Notes under the pieces: model-generated
Told to the model about the DNA's origin: nothing
Database searches by the model: none
The model's input: the letters and a program-made list of their open reading frames with translations, nothing else
NCBI GenBank assembly: GCA_039707465.1
Contig: CM077643.1
Location: 65,970,605-66,034,604 of the forward strand
Length of the DNA stretch: 64,000 nt
Origin: Rhabdophis nuchalis
Lineage: Eukaryota > Chordata > Lepidosauria > Squamata > Natricidae
Direction of reading: 5' to 3'
Shown: positions 1 to 11,682 of the stretch, one piece after another
Layout: every line of letters starts with the position of its first letter
How positions within the stretch are numbered: position 1 is the first letter of the stretch
Made by a program: the position numbers and the translations under genes

Positions 1-170
1 GTGGTTACTATTTTTCTATTTGTATTTTTACGTGCTTTCGAACTGCTAGGGTGGCAGAAGCTGGGACAAGTAACGGGAGCTCACTCTGTTATGTGGCCCT
101 AGGGATTCGAACCACTGAAATGCCAACCTTTCTGATCGACAAGCTCAGGGTCTTAGCCACTAAACCACCA
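1..170 (-). mobile_element. Sauria-type tRNA-derived SINE, cut by the window edge
   Basis: Read on the minus strand, the unit starts at about 170 with a tRNA-like head (GGTGGTTTAGTGGCTAAGAC, A-box region). A B-box (GGTTCGAATCCC) lies at 102-113, followed by the SINE body that runs off the window start. Spacing and order of the two boxes fit a Pol III promoter of a tRNA-derived SINE. I recognise the body (CTCCCGTTACTTGTCCCAGC) as the common squamate SINE; this is from memory. Confidence 0.85.
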
Positions 171-452
171 TGTTAATATTTCTCCAATACTGAAGGACAA
201 AACACTGTCTTCCATGTCTGGTAGCTAATGAAAACCTTATCATTTATAAAATTCTCTAATGTTTTTTGAGTCAATTAAGTTGACAATGTCTTTTTTTCCT
301 TTGATTACATAGATGACACAATTCATACTAGGCTTAATTAGGCATACTAGGCATACTAGGCTTAATCCAAGACCGAGTGGCTGTGGCTTCCGGCGTCCCG
401 GTACAACCAGTTCACTCCATCACTGGCCATAGGGGGGGAACATCTAGCCCCT

Positions 453-1088
453 GTGGATGGGGCACGCAATCTGGGCGTCCTCCTGGATACCCGGCTGTCT
501 ATGGAAGATCAAGTGACAGCCGTGGCCAGGGGGGCGTTTTACCAGGTTCGCCTGGTACGCCAGTTGCGTCCCCTATTGGACCGGGATGCCCTTCGCACGG
601 TCACTCATGCCCTTGTGACATCCCGTCTAGACTACTGTAATGCTCTCTACATGAGGCTTCCCTTGAGGTGCACCCGGAGACTACAGCTAGTCCAGAACGC
701 GGCCGCGCAGGCAATTCTGGGTGCCCCTAGGCATTCCCACGTAACACCACTCCTGCGCGAGCTGCACTGGCTGCCTGTGGTCTTCCGGGTGCGCTTCAAG
801 GTGCTGACTACCATCTTTAAAGCGCTCCATGGTACAGGACCTAGCTATCTGCGAGATCGCATCCTACCCCATACATCCCTCCGACCGATTCGCTCCCACA
901 GAGAGGGACTTCTCCAGGTGCCGTCCACTAGGCAATGCCAGCGGGCGACGACCAGGGGAAGGGCCTTCTCTGTGGCGGGCCCAGCTCTATGGAACGACCT
1001 ACCCCCCGACCTCAGGACAACCACGGACCTCCGCGCCTTCCGACAAAAGCTCAAGACTTATCTATTCCAACTGGCCGGCCTGGCCTAA
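453..1088 (+). pseudogene. LINE ORF2 C-terminal fragment (RT thumb and tail)
   Basis: This open frame of 211 codons matches the conserved C-terminal region that follows the RT palm in L2/CR1-group LINEs. Recognisable blocks are SRLDYCNALY, RLQLVQNAAA, LRELHWLPV, FKALHGTGPSYL and the terminal FRQKLKTYLF. No endonuclease or catalytic YADD box is present because the copy is 5'-truncated; the first methionine is internal and not a true start. The frame extends slightly upstream with a WLWLP-like stretch near 370-450 that needs a frame change. It is a dead fragment of a retrotransposon protein, not a host gene. Its intact frame suggests moderate age. Confidence 0.8.
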
Positions 1089-1305
1089 CCTACCTTCCTG
1101 CCTCTCAGTCTGAACATTTAAATTGTTTAAATTGGGTTTTTAAGGGGTTTAGTTTTTAGTATTTTGGGTTTTTAGCGCAGGGATAAATTGTTTAATCTGA
1201 TTTTATATATATTTATGATGTATTTATGTTTATATGTTTTTAGTTTCCCTATGCACCGCTCCGAGTCCCTTCGGGGAGAGGGAGCGGTCTATAAATTAAA
1301 TTTAT

Positions 1306-1306
1306 T

Positions 1307-1342
<36 letters not shown>

Positions 1343-1388
1343 ATTATTATTATTATTATTATTATTAATAATAATAATAATAATAATT
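1306..1388. repeat. (TTG)n(TTA)n(AAT)n microsatellite
   Basis: Uninterrupted trinucleotide runs change from TTG to TTA and then to AAT. They sit at the 3' end of the LINE and are probably its expanded tail. Confidence 0.9.
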
Positions 1389-1756
1389 GTACTATTAAAA
1401 TAAATGAACACAAAATTTACTTGGGAATTAGTCCCCTGCATCCAGTGCTTTTTATTCTCAGTTGAGTATTAAGATTACACAGTCCCATTCCTGATGCAGA
1501 TAGCATTTGGTTGCAACTCCATAATTTTTCTTTGGGATTATGCTATTGCTGCAAAGAGCAGTCATACCATACCAGCTGCTTTGAAGAATTATGGACAGGT
1601 GCCATGTGAGTATCCCATGTACTCCAAAATACTCTTTTACCTTTAAATCAAAAGGGTTATGCCTATAACTTCATTGAGCACGGACTTACAGATCAAATTG
1701 CTTGTCAGCAAGCTATGAATATATGTGAATAAGAATTCCAACTTGTAATTATCTAT

Positions 1757-2100
1757 ACAGGTAGTCCTTAATATACAACCATTTGTTTAACAAGGGTTCA
1801 GAATGAGTTACAATCTGTTACAACTGTCACCCCCCCCCCCCCAAAGCACATGATTGTGAATTGGGCACTTGGCAACCGGCTTGCAATGTGATCAGTTGCA
1901 ACGCCCTGCAGCCACATAAGTATGATTTGGACCTTCCCAGTAAAGTCAATGTGGGAAGCAGATTCACTTACCAACCACACAATTCATTTAATGGCGACAG
2001 TAAATGATCATCAAGTTGGGTGGTTGTGTAATGACTCACTTAATAAGTGCATTGCTTAATGACTAAAATTCCAATTCAAACTATTGAGGACTACCCGTAT
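1757..2100 (+). mobile_element. MITE, GGTAGTCCT-end family, copy a
   Basis: The left end reads AGGTAGTCCTTAATATACAA and the right end reads TTGAGGACTACCC, giving short inverted termini of about 13-20 bp. The body has the family's hallmark pieces: CACTTGGCAAC, a CATAAGTATGA block, AAAGTCAATGTGGGAAGC and CACTTAATAAGTGCATTGCTTAATGA. There is no coding capacity. It also contains a poly-C run at about 1,831-1,842. Confidence 0.75.
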
Positions 2101-3700
2101 GTGGGGCTTTTTGGCCTAGAGAAGAGACATTAGGTTTTGTCCCACAATATTGATGACCAGTGATTGAATAGTTTGTTGTTTGAAGTTCAATGTGTGGAAC
2201 AAAACTGATGTCAGATGTTAGGTACTGTTTGAGAAATGCAATAATTATCAATGCTATCTATTGTACTTTTGCTACATAATGGATACCATTTGAATTGTGC
2301 CCTTCAAACACCAGATTATATTGCTGAGTAATATTGAAAAAAGTTAAAATTATGTTTTTGCAAAAACAAAATATACACACAAAAAGGAAATGAAACTTAT
2401 ATGTATACATCTGTATAGATTATATGTACAGACAAGTATTTATAGGACCAAGTTTTATTTCCTTTTTTTTCAGTTGTTCCTGGTTTTCCATTGTATTATT
2501 TTTTTCAGTCCATTTTTCACATCTTTTTAGTCAAAGCAAAAAAACCCACCTCCTGCTATATAAGCCATCTTTGCTCCATTAGATGAGTGTTGAAAGCTTT
2601 TTCAGATGTCATCCCAGAAATATAGACAAGTTGATAGGATATTACATTGTATGTACCTACTTTTGTCTTAATATATTAGGTGAACTCAAGATTATGGTTT
2701 ATTAAAAAAGTAACATAGTGTAAGAAATAGCTAGTTATAATTTAGTCAATAAAACATGATCAGATGAAGTATGCAGTTTGCAGCAGTGTGTGAACACAGA
2801 TACATTAAGCACATGTGTGTACTTAATTCAGATTATGAACTTTTGAAACAAGTAGACATATTGGAATAAGTATTCCAAGACTGCAGCCTTCCTCATTTTG
2901 TTAAATTTCAATATAATTATAGTGTGTTTCTTATTTGCTCTGTGGTTGGCAAACCTCAGTCACTATGAGTTTCTTGAACCATATTTCATAACCTATAAAA
3001 TGTTATTTTTCCAATGTGACAATGCATTCTTAGTTTGGGGGTGAAGGTGAAATTGTCTCTAAGAATCACATCAAATGTGGGAGGGTTGTATTTTGATACA
3101 TTTACTTTACAATGGACCTTTGGATAACATTAATCAGAAAAAAAAATTCAATTACTATCTGTCACAACATCTCTATTTGCCCTTGCATTTGCATGAGGCC
3201 AATCTGGGTGCTTCCTTGATTTCTTCACTTTTATTTTAGTGATCAGGTAGTCTGAAAATTAGCGACCAAAACAACTTGAACTATGTGACCACTTCTCGTT
3301 TATGGTAACATCTGAGTTCATAAATTGTGTTGAACCCAACCCAAGCCAACCATACTAGAGTTTGGAGAGATTGTGAGGCTGTCTCTGACTTTTTGATCTT
3401 CCAACTGGCCACTTTATACACCTAATGAAGAAAAGCAATAAAGTAAGCGTCACAGTGTCCCACTGGCCTTGTTTACTGTGCACATGGAACACCACCAGCT
3501 AGCCAGCTACATTTTAATCTGACTGTGCAAACTTTACGATTCTCTCTATCAATCGATTTCAACATTGGACAAACATTTTTACACTAACCAAGGGTAAGGC
3601 TGTCAGGTGGGCAGAGCAACTGCGTTCAGATACAGCTTGTTCCCAGTTCAATTCCTAGAATTATTGCCTGTATCCCTATTAGTTTTACTTAATTAGGAGC
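2101..3700. other. Upstream AT-rich DNA, nothing recognised
   Basis: There is no convincing ORF, RNA gene or classifiable repeat here. A tRNA-like pair of boxes near 3,600-3,655 was considered and rejected. Confidence 0.5.
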
Positions 3701-3899
3701 GAGATCTGGTGAATTCACGGGGACTTACTTCAGAATTGAATTGACCCTTCAGGAAGTGTTGTCTTTTTAAGATGCCTCCCCACCCGCCCAACTCTCTCCC
3801 TGCGTGCGTCTTTTCGTCAAGCAGAGGCGAGCAGGTGCTATCTCGTAGTTGCAGTTTTGGAAAGGCAAAACTGTTCATATTTTTTTTTAAATTTAATTA

Positions 3900-4700
3900 T
3901 TTATTTTTAACGCGGAAGGGTGGCGCGCGCGCTCTCTGTCTCTCACACACACATCCTGAAGTGACTTTCAGGCTCACCCACATACCACGTAGGCTGGTGG
4001 GGAGGGGAAAGAAAAAGGGAGAAGCCAGTCAGAACAACCGGAGGAGGAGGGCATGTGCAGCGTTTGGGACTCTCCAAGTGGTGGAAGGAGAGGCCGAAGG
4101 AGGCGGCAGCCTGAGAATTTCTGAGAGCTCACACAGGCCTCTTTGGCTGGGCAGCGGGGAGAAGCGGGAGCCGGGGAACGCGCGCGCGTGGGTGGAAACA
4201 CCGACCTAACCCCGCGCTTGTCTCGCAATTAGGGTCGCGGAGCAATAAAGCCCCTCCTCTTTTCTTCTAAACCCCCCCTCACTCACCCACCCACCCACCT
4301 CCGCTAGCCCTGCCTTCTCTTTCCCTCCGCGGCGGCTAGTCTCTGCTGGCCCTGCCCACGTTTCCCTCTTTCCCTCCCCCCCCGCGGTCATGTGTTGCCT
4401 TTTTTTTGTTGTTTGCAGTGGAAACAATTTCGCCGCCTTCTAGCACCTCCGACCCAAACCGCTACTCGCTCAGACGGGGGGGTGGGTTGGAGGGGGTGGG
4501 GGGGAAAGGAAAGGAAAGGGAGACGACGGCTGGAGCGTTGAGGCGAAGCAAAGAGGGGCGGCGGGGTGGGAGGGGGTGAAACTGCAGCAGGGTCCCATGC
4601 TCGCCTCGGATTTCCTTTTCGGCTCTGGGCTCCCCTCGCTCTTTCCCTTCGGCCACATTGTCGGCTTCAGGCTGGGGGAAGAAGCAATGCCTTGTTCAAT
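3900..4700 (+). promoter_or_regulatory. FOXN3: GC-rich CpG-bearing promoter region, probable FOXN3 promoter
   Basis: Base composition changes sharply from AT-rich flanks to GC-rich sequence with clusters of CpG (GGCGCGCGCGC at about 3,923, AACGCGCGCGCG near 4,180, and many scattered CpGs to about 4,640). Purine- and pyrimidine-rich blocks and G-runs (4,477-4,580) are also present. It lies directly upstream of a good splice donor and about 4.5 kb upstream of the FOXN3 coding exon, on the same strand. This fits a CpG-island promoter, but no transcription start can be placed from sequence alone. Confidence 0.6.
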
Positions 4701-4768
4701 CGGATGAAAAGTTTGCATAATGATCAAGGGAAAGGCGGCAGGGAAAATCTAGAACTCACCCAGGACAG
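4440..4768 (+). other. FOXN3: Candidate noncoding first exon (5' UTR) of FOXN3
   Basis: The sequence CCAGGACAG at 4,760-4,768 is followed by GTAAGT at 4,769-4,774, close to the ideal vertebrate donor. The upstream sequence is GC-rich, lies in the CpG region, and has no long frame joining the FOXN3 start. FOXN3 genes are known to carry noncoding upstream exons, so splicing from 4,768 to the acceptor at 9,204 is plausible. The 5' boundary given is a guess; only the donor is supported. Confidence 0.5.
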
Positions 4769-7700
4769 GTAAGTTTAGATTTTTCTTTTTTTAACATACG
4801 TGTGTGTGTGTGCGCGCGCGCGTGTTTAGTATATATGGTCGGGGCGTTTTGTCTTTTCTGCTTTCTGGGTAGACTCTCTTTTCATTTCAACCGTAATTCC
4901 TTCGCTGGGAAGATTGCGTAAGATTCTCTGCATTGGAATCGAAAGAAGAAGCCCCCCCCCCCCCCAAAAAAAAAGCACAAGAGGGACGAGAAAAAGGTGA
5001 ATTGGGCGCAAGACGCAGTAAAATCAGTTCGGAATGTCTAAAAACAACTTCCTGTTCGTCTTGGAAATAAGGGGATGTAAATTCTCTTGGTGTTGTCAGG
5101 TGAAGCGGGTCGAGCCGAGTTTGCAGGCACGAACGTAATTTTGTTATCAGAACTAAAGCAGCACATAAGGACCTTTGACGAATAGAGTTGGTATTGTGTT
5201 TTAAAGTTGGGGGAGGGAGTTTGAGGACGAACTCAACCTTTACAACATTTGTAATAATCTTTTTTTTTTTTTTTTTTTGCGACAGTGATTGCTTCGTTGC
5301 TTCCTGTAGTTTTGGGGAGCATTTTTCTCTCAAGTTTTAAAATCCTATCGTTGTTTTTTTAACAAGTAGAATGGGCTTCAGCATTAAGACAGCACGTTTT
5401 TGAAATGATTTTTACAGAAATAGATCGCAAGATTTTTTTGGGGTGGGGGGCGTATATATGATGGCGTGATGTAGAAGAAGATAGGCCGATGCAAAAGGTT
5501 TTAAGATATCTGACCAGCATTGAAGGTATGTTCGCTGCAAATGGCACTGTATAGACATAAAGTGCAGTTTTCTAGTCGCTTAGCAACGCTATTGATTGAT
5601 TTGAATCCCAACCAATCAGCGGCCTCCTTCTCCCCTTCAAATGTTTTTGACAAGTACAGTCAGTAGGGAGTGTAGGCAAAGTGCAGTCTCCCTGACTGCT
5701 CTCTTCTTCACTTAAAAATATTGGCCTGTTTTATTATTTCTTTAAATATATATCCATTCAAATGTAGCTTTCAAATATATGTCACTGCATAGATGTAAGT
5801 TATTTGGAGAAACAATAGTAACTTGTAATTCTTCCTTTTTGTGTATTGTGTCAGTTTTACAACTCTAAATATTAAAAACAGTGGCTGTGCTCAAGCAGCA
5901 ATAATGTTCATATTACACACACTGGTGTCAGATTCTGAGGGTGTCTGATAGAGTTACCTCTTTACAAAATATTTGTTGCTAATTTATATGTAATTGCTTA
6001 GAATTCTTCAGCCCCCATGTATTTTGTTAATTAGAAATGGCAGGCAGGTTATTCCTTTGAGATGGAGTTCAGCTGAGGAAAACTCAGTTGTGTTTCTAAA
6101 ACTTATTTTCCTTCATATGAATCTAAACTAGAATGTCTCTTTTCCATAATTCATCTTAAGATATGAAATTGTCTGCTTTTGTTTCAACTGAAATACTGCA
6201 AACATGTTCTTGAAACTGTACAGTTAGGTCTACACTACTCTAGGTACACTAGAAATACTTAAACATTTCTTTTGCATCACTTCTGGAAACTTATCCTTGT
6301 GCGCACGAAAGAGGCACTTCTTATAGTTTCCAAGCTGTTGATGTTGAAATGTACATGGTATAATGCACATTTTTTTAAAAAATCTCTCCTTCAGCCATGC
6401 ACAGCATTTCTCATTAAGTTATTTATATTTTTCAATGATGATTATTAGAATCCATGAGATATTTCCAGCATGATCAAAAGTCTGTCCTGTGGCATTCAGT
6501 GGCTTTTACTCTACATAAATATAAATAAAACCACATATTTAAAACATGTAATAAAGTGGTTGTGGCTATTAATCCAAACATAAATTGTTTGGTGGGTTAT
6601 AATTCTAATTAACTCAGAGCATGTTGAAAACCATGAAGTTGACCCCGTATCTATAGAATTGGAAAGAGTTGCCAGTCTAACACAAGCTTTTAGAAAGAAG
6701 TCCCTAGTTTTTGTGTGAAAATTGATGGTATTATATAGTCCTTTGGGAGAATGCTGGCAAGTAAGCAAATTAAACTGAAAGAGAGCAGCATGTTGTCATA
6801 GCAACAGAGCAATTAAATTATGTTGTCAGCCATGATATAATTTTCCTATTTAAAAGCTTGCTCATGGGATATAAGTTCTCTGTACTGAATGCATTTGGCT
6901 ACATTGCTTTCAACTAAAGGCGGCGAGATTAATGTTTTAGGGATACACGTTGCAGTAATCTCCCTTACTTCCTCAGTGCTTCCATAACAGTGTCTTCACA
7001 AGGCAGCATTTCTTCACACTGAAACAGCATTGTGAAGAAAAACAGCATTGAAAACCCTTATTGAGCAATGTTTATGGGTACTCTCACTACTTCCCCCCTT
7101 CTTTCAAATGAGGGATGTGTAGTTTCCAACTTTGTAATTTTCAATAACATTTTAATCACATTTTTGTTCTTAATTGTTGAACTTTGTTTTAAGTGTTATC
7201 AATACATTTTCTCATTAGTAGTAGTGATATGATATAGATTCACTTAACCTTTTTCAACTATTTTAATATTTTCCTTCAACTTCAGCTTCATTTTTATTCA
7301 ACCTTTATCTCCAAGAGTCTTGGGTTTTTTTGTGTTTTTTCTTCAACTCACCTTAATGAACTCTTATGTAATTATAATTTTTTTAATGTTTTGAAATATC
7401 TTAACAACATCAAGCCTTTTACATAGGTTTTTGACATGTCACATTAAATTATTGTGAAGTTTTTACATTGAAGATGTTTCTAATAATTCTGCATTTTTAA
7501 AAAATAAATTCAACTGCTGAGTGTTATTTAAGCTCAAAATCTTCCCCAAAGAGTATCTCCTAAGAAGTTTTAGAAATGGTATATGCTAAAGGCATTACAT
7601 TAAGGAAAGCCTGGTTATATGTTTGATGAGTTTATATAAAAATGTTGCATGCATTATATAGGGGCTAATCATTTAAATCTTCATGTAATGCACTAACACT

Positions 7701-9204
7701 ACATTAATAGAATATGTTGATCGTAATTGTAATTGATATAAGTAAAGGAAAATATATTCTAGAAAAGTTGCACAAAGGTAAAACCTTGAATGAAGCTCAG
7801 ATATGAAACTAATTTATAACTCTTTTGTCACTAGTACAGAAATGTTTTGACATTGCTTCTGTAGATTGATTTTTTCACTGTCCACATCTAACATTCAACT
7901 TCTAGTTGGTCTCCTATTATTTTAATTTAGAGATCCTTTATAGTGAAGTGTGAACATGCTTAAACTTTGATTATATTTGTGGCATACTTGTCAAACTGCC
8001 AAAAGAGGCCAGTGTCATGGAATTTTGCATGCGGCATAAATACAATTAACACAAGCAACTTAGTCTATACTTTCTTTATCTTACTATAAACCAGTATGTA
8101 AAAGCCTTCATTGGCCAAAGCCATGATGTGGCGTGGTGGTCAGTATCTTGGGGATGACAATAACATATGGAATACTGATTGAAGATAGATGAAATAATGA
8201 ATAATTGTTAATCAACTTGTTTCAGATAAAGAGTAAACGGCTTAAGATGTGGCTTTGATTTCTTACTCTTGATAGCAGAATTCAGGTTTAATTAATGTTT
8301 GTAATACTTTCTCAAATATTTCTCTAACATATCAGATAGTCAAGCTGTTTATTTGTACACATTTTCTAGTTTTGGTTCCTTTTGCTTTTTAAAATGTAAT
8401 ATAGCCTGATCTATTTTTGCATACTATTCTCTGAGCCCAGTATAGCAACAACAGTATCTACTGATCTGTATGACATCACTATTCATGCTTTCTTCTAAGT
8501 CACGCTTGTCACATTCATTGTTTACTGTAATTTCAGCTAAATTTGTCATTGTGGGGCTGAATTCTTTTTCTGTATATGCATATTTTCTCTGCTTCTCTAA
8601 CTTGTATTTAGATCACTAAAACTTAATTCTGAATGCATACCACAAATTTTATTGCAATTTCTTTGGGAAGCTGAGTGAATGCTTGGTTGTAAATGTATGT
8701 GTGTGTAAACATGGAGTTTTGCCTGTTTGTGTGTTTAGCCATAGTTATAGAGGCTATAATTATAATGTGGCTGTGCTCACATTGGAAGTGAAACAGCTGA
8801 AATTAACATGAAGCAACTGGTCTTAAGCTCTCAATTTTGTATGCTTATTACAAACAATAACCGTTATTATGACCAGTGATATTGGAGTCCATATGATATG
8901 CTAGTTTGGGAGAAAGTACAATTGATAGCATTTGCTTATTTCTCAAGTTAATGGATGAAGCATGATGGCCTTGGTTTAATAGGGCATCAAAGTATTTTTG
9001 TTGTTTATAGGCAGAAAAATTAATGTATTTCAAAAATACAATAATGTTTACTGCAAAAATTAAAATTCTATTGTTGTGTGGGAGGGTGAATAGCCACTAG
9101 ACTTTGTAAAAGGCCCTAACACAGACTAGGAAAAGTTGCTTGAATGTCATTTTCTTTTTATCTACCTAACCTTTTTTGTGTAAAATTTGGATTTATTTTA
9201 TTAG
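4769..9204 (+). other. FOXN3: Inferred FOXN3 intron between 5' UTR exon and first coding exon
   Basis: The interval runs from the GTAAGT donor at 4,769 to an AG acceptor at 9,203-9,204 preceded by a T-rich tract (about 9,150-9,203). It holds a (GT)n(GC)n run at about 4,799-4,825, a poly-T run at about 5,261-5,278, and a promoter-like spot at 5,576-5,630 with CCAATCAG and a TAGCAAC half site. An RFX-like X-box lies at 6,792-6,805. Nothing else was recognised; it is notably free of identifiable transposons. Confidence 0.5.
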
Positions 9205-9761
9205 GAGCCTCCGACTAAATGGGTCCAGTTATGCCTCCTAGTAAGAAGCCAGAGGGCTCGGGAATTACCATTTCCAGTGGACTGAGCCAGTGTTACACAG
9301 ATGGTGACCTATCAAAAACTCTACAGGATGAGGAGGACTTAGACTTTTCTTTGCCTACTCTTCGACTGGAAAAAGATCCTATAGAAGATGAAGAACTTAC
9401 TAACTTGAATTGGTTACATGAGAGTAAGAACTTGCTGAAAAGTTTTGGGGACTCGGTCTTAAGAAGTGTTAGCCCAGTTCAAGACCTGGATGATGATACC
9501 CCTCCATCTCCTGCTCATGCTGACATGCCCTATGATGCCAAGCAGAACCCTAACTGTAAACCACCTTATTCATTTAGCTGCCTCATATTTATGGCCATTG
9601 AGGACTCTCCAAACAAGCGGCTTCCTGTGAAGGATATATACAACTGGATTTTGGAACACTTCCCTTATTTTGCAAATGCTCCTACTGGATGGAAAAATTC
9701 TGTGAGGCATAATCTGTCATTAAATAAATGTTTTAAGAAAGTGGACAAAGACAGAAGTCAG
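9205..9761 (+). other. FOXN3: FOXN3 first coding exon, splice boundaries
   Basis: The acceptor is ...TTTTATTAG ending at 9,204 and the donor is CAG|GTGAGG with GT at 9,762-9,763. The exon has 14 nt of 5' UTR before the start codon. It ends after a complete codon (phase 0). Reading past the donor gives only four codons (VRLK) before a stop, which supports the boundary. Confidence 0.9.
9219..9761 (+). CDS. FOXN3: FOXN3 (forkhead box N3, CHES1), N-terminal 181 codons
   Basis: FOXN3 is a nuclear forkhead transcription factor, described as a transcriptional repressor linked to cell-cycle checkpoint control. The start [10 protein letters not shown], the block [19 protein letters not shown] (residues 59-77) and [18 protein letters not shown] (83-100) are diagnostic of FOXN3 rather than FOXN2. 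The forkhead domain begins at about residue 114 ([18 protein letters not shown]) and includes recognition helix 3, [16 protein letters not shown], at 160-175. The frame stops at the exon end, Q181, so the wings and the C-terminal half lie on exons outside this window. The ATG is firmly placed: the in-frame codon just before it is TAA (9,216-9,218). Residues 27-57 are more divergent from the mammalian protein as I remember it than the rest is. The exon shows no frameshift or stop, so the gene looks functional. Confidence 0.95.
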
Positions 9762-9779
9762 GTGAGGCTGAAATAATAT

Positions 9780-11110
9780 CTGTAAAATCCATTTAGTCTT
9801 CTAATCTTTATTACTACTTTGGGTTTTGGGGGTTTTTTTCCTAGTTAAAATGGATCAAGCAGTCCTATATGTTCTCTTTCCCCTCGCTCAGTATTGCTCC
9901 ATGCAGTTGAAGGAATAGTATTTGATCTCAAGTGGTTCATTCATAAAACATTGCATTTTTTTGTCTAGACAGCTGTAAGATATCTTTTGTATAAATATGT
10001 AGTATGCATTTTAAAATTCCATATTATATATCTCTTTACGATACCAATATAGGCTATTTTGTTTTACTGGTGATTTCTAGACATACCAGGTGCATGTAAT
10101 CACATAGAATGAGTTGAACACTGCTTGGCTTTATATACGTATGTGCAGTTTTTGCTTTTCTTCCACTTTAATTGAATGTGAAGAAATTGATTTCTTATGT
10201 CTAGTGTTGCATGCACAGACCTTTGCAGTCTTGCAGTTTTCTGTTTATTACAAAATAGTAATTTTATTGTATTTCCATTAAGATTTTATATTAATATTTC
10301 ATTTATAACCATCTGCTGTAACTTTGGTTTATTTTGGGTTGCTTCCATGCAAGGAACTGGTGAGATCTGTATCTTAGGTTCAGTGAAATTCACAGATTGA
10401 CCCATAGAAAAAAAAATCTAGGAATCAAAGAATATGTTTTTGGCTTGGTTTTTTGCTTGTTTAAATTTGGACTGAGTATTTGAACTGAGGAAAAGTGAAA
10501 GTCTTAAGTTTTGGGGGGGGGGGAAGCACTGTGAGTTGAGATAAATAGCTTATATACAGATTTTCCATCCAGGATTGCATATTACAGAAGATGTTTCCAT
10601 GAACTTAGTCTTTCTGGTCAGTATTTTATCACTGGCAGCAGATCTGCAGGTTTAAGCACCTGCTGCCTAATAGTTTACACTAAAGAAGCAAAAATTGAAT
10701 GTAGGACCATCTTTATACCAAGCTTGTTCTCTCTGATTGGAGAATGATCTCTTGCCATTGCTTTAGTTGTTGAATTATATCATCTAGCGTTTTATTGAGT
10801 CTGTTATGATCTAAATCTTCTTGTAGCTGCTTTTGAGACAAACCAATATTTTTATTAGATGGTATCTCTTGTTGATAAAATGTGGAAGCTGAATTTAAGA
10901 GTGATTTGAGGAATGTTTGTATCTTGCACAGCTGTGTTAGAAGCAACAAATGAATGATATTTGTGCAATACGCATGATGTTACTATGATTGATGCCTCCT
11001 TTCTATCAAATCTAATGTTTTTTGACTTTCTGTGACACACAGCAGTTAAAAGTCCTAAAGTGCATTGTATTAAGATCAATAACATTTGCTTAAAATCAAA
11101 GAAATATATA
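9780..11110. other. Intronic DNA, nothing recognised
   Basis: AT-rich sequence without a classifiable repeat or exon. A G-run lies near 10,512-10,522. Confidence 0.5.
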
Positions 11111-11272
11111 TGACACAAATATATATATATGTTAGTTTTATGAGCTGATCAATAAATTAAATTAGAAATTATGAGCTGATCAATAAATTAAATTATATAT
11201 ATATATATATATATCAGCTCATAAAACTAACACACACACACGCACACATATATATGTGTGTGTGTGTGTGTG
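11101..11272. repeat. AT/CA microsatellite cluster with inverted and direct repeats
   Basis: A 20-bp perfect inverted repeat (TGTTAGTTTTATGAGCTGAT at 11,130-11,149 and its complement at 11,213-11,232) encloses two direct copies of a 25-bp unit (11,140-11,164 and 11,171-11,195) and an (AT)n run. (CA)n and (TG)n runs follow to about 11,272. Confidence 0.85.
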
Positions 11273-11451
11273 TAATTGTTTCACAACAACCTGTTATTAG
11301 GCCCCAATTAAGGGAGGAGACATACTGTTTCCTTTCCTGCCTTTCGGCTCATCACCAGAGACCATCTAGACAGCAAGCCAAGAATTACGTTGTGTAATTT
11401 TGAAAGCCATGAGTTCCGTTGTGTGAATTTTTAAAACTAACGCACACGCAT

Positions 11452-11485
<34 letters not shown>
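11452..11485. repeat. (CA)n microsatellite
   Basis: Pure CA run preceded by GCACACGCATG. Its flank AAAACTAACGCACAC resembles the flank of the CA run at about 11,224-11,245, so the two may be duplicates. Confidence 0.9.
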
Positions 11486-11489
<4 letters not shown>

Positions 11490-11642
11490 TCATATTCTTT
11501 CCAAAATGCTAGTAAATAACCTAGTGAATTATTTGTTAATCCTGTTTGAGGAAAAGACATTTGATATTCAACAGGCTGAAGCAAATGTTGTAGATTATTT
11601 TGTAGATTAAATTGTTTATAATAGATTATTTTGAGCATTCTG

Positions 11643-11682
11643 GTGTGTGTGTGTGTGTGTGCGTGTGCGTGTGTGCGTGTAA
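11643..11682. repeat. (TG)n microsatellite with CG variants
   Basis: TG run with interspersed GCGTG units. Confidence 0.85.

Larger units (their letters stand above)
366..1388 (+). mobile_element. 5'-truncated LINE (L2/CR1-like group), 3' end with microsatellite tail
   Basis: The C-terminal third of a non-LTR reverse transcriptase polyprotein is followed by a short 3' UTR (1,089-1,300) and a (TTG)n(TTA)n tail at about 1,306-1,388. The 5' break is near 366, so the catalytic RT core is missing. The 3' UTR ends in a small GC-rich stem-like module, CGAGTCCCTTCGGGGAGAGG, just before the tail. Related modules occur at 19,571-19,742 and, in reverse, at 43,528-43,690. The exact clade within the L2/CR1 group is uncertain. 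Confidence 0.8.

Noticed and set aside
3595..3660. tRNA-like boxes (GTGGGCAGAGCAACTG and GTTCAATTCC)
   Set aside because: Spacing roughly fits Pol III boxes, but no cloverleaf or SINE body could be made out; it is probably chance or a very old relic.
3772..4209. 145-codon open frame in the GC-rich promoter region
   Set aside because: Composition follows local GC bias and poly-T/poly-A runs; no domain, and it overlaps the likely promoter and UTR.
4887..5333. 148-codon minus-strand frame
   Set aside because: It runs through poly-T and poly-C tracts giving Lys and Gly runs; no protein character.
10713..10949. Minus-strand frame of 78 codons with coiled-coil-like look
   Set aside because: It resembles a possible coding fragment (QLQEDLDHNRLNKTLDDIIQ) but has no recognised family, start context or splice sites; treated as chance or an unidentifiable retrocopy.
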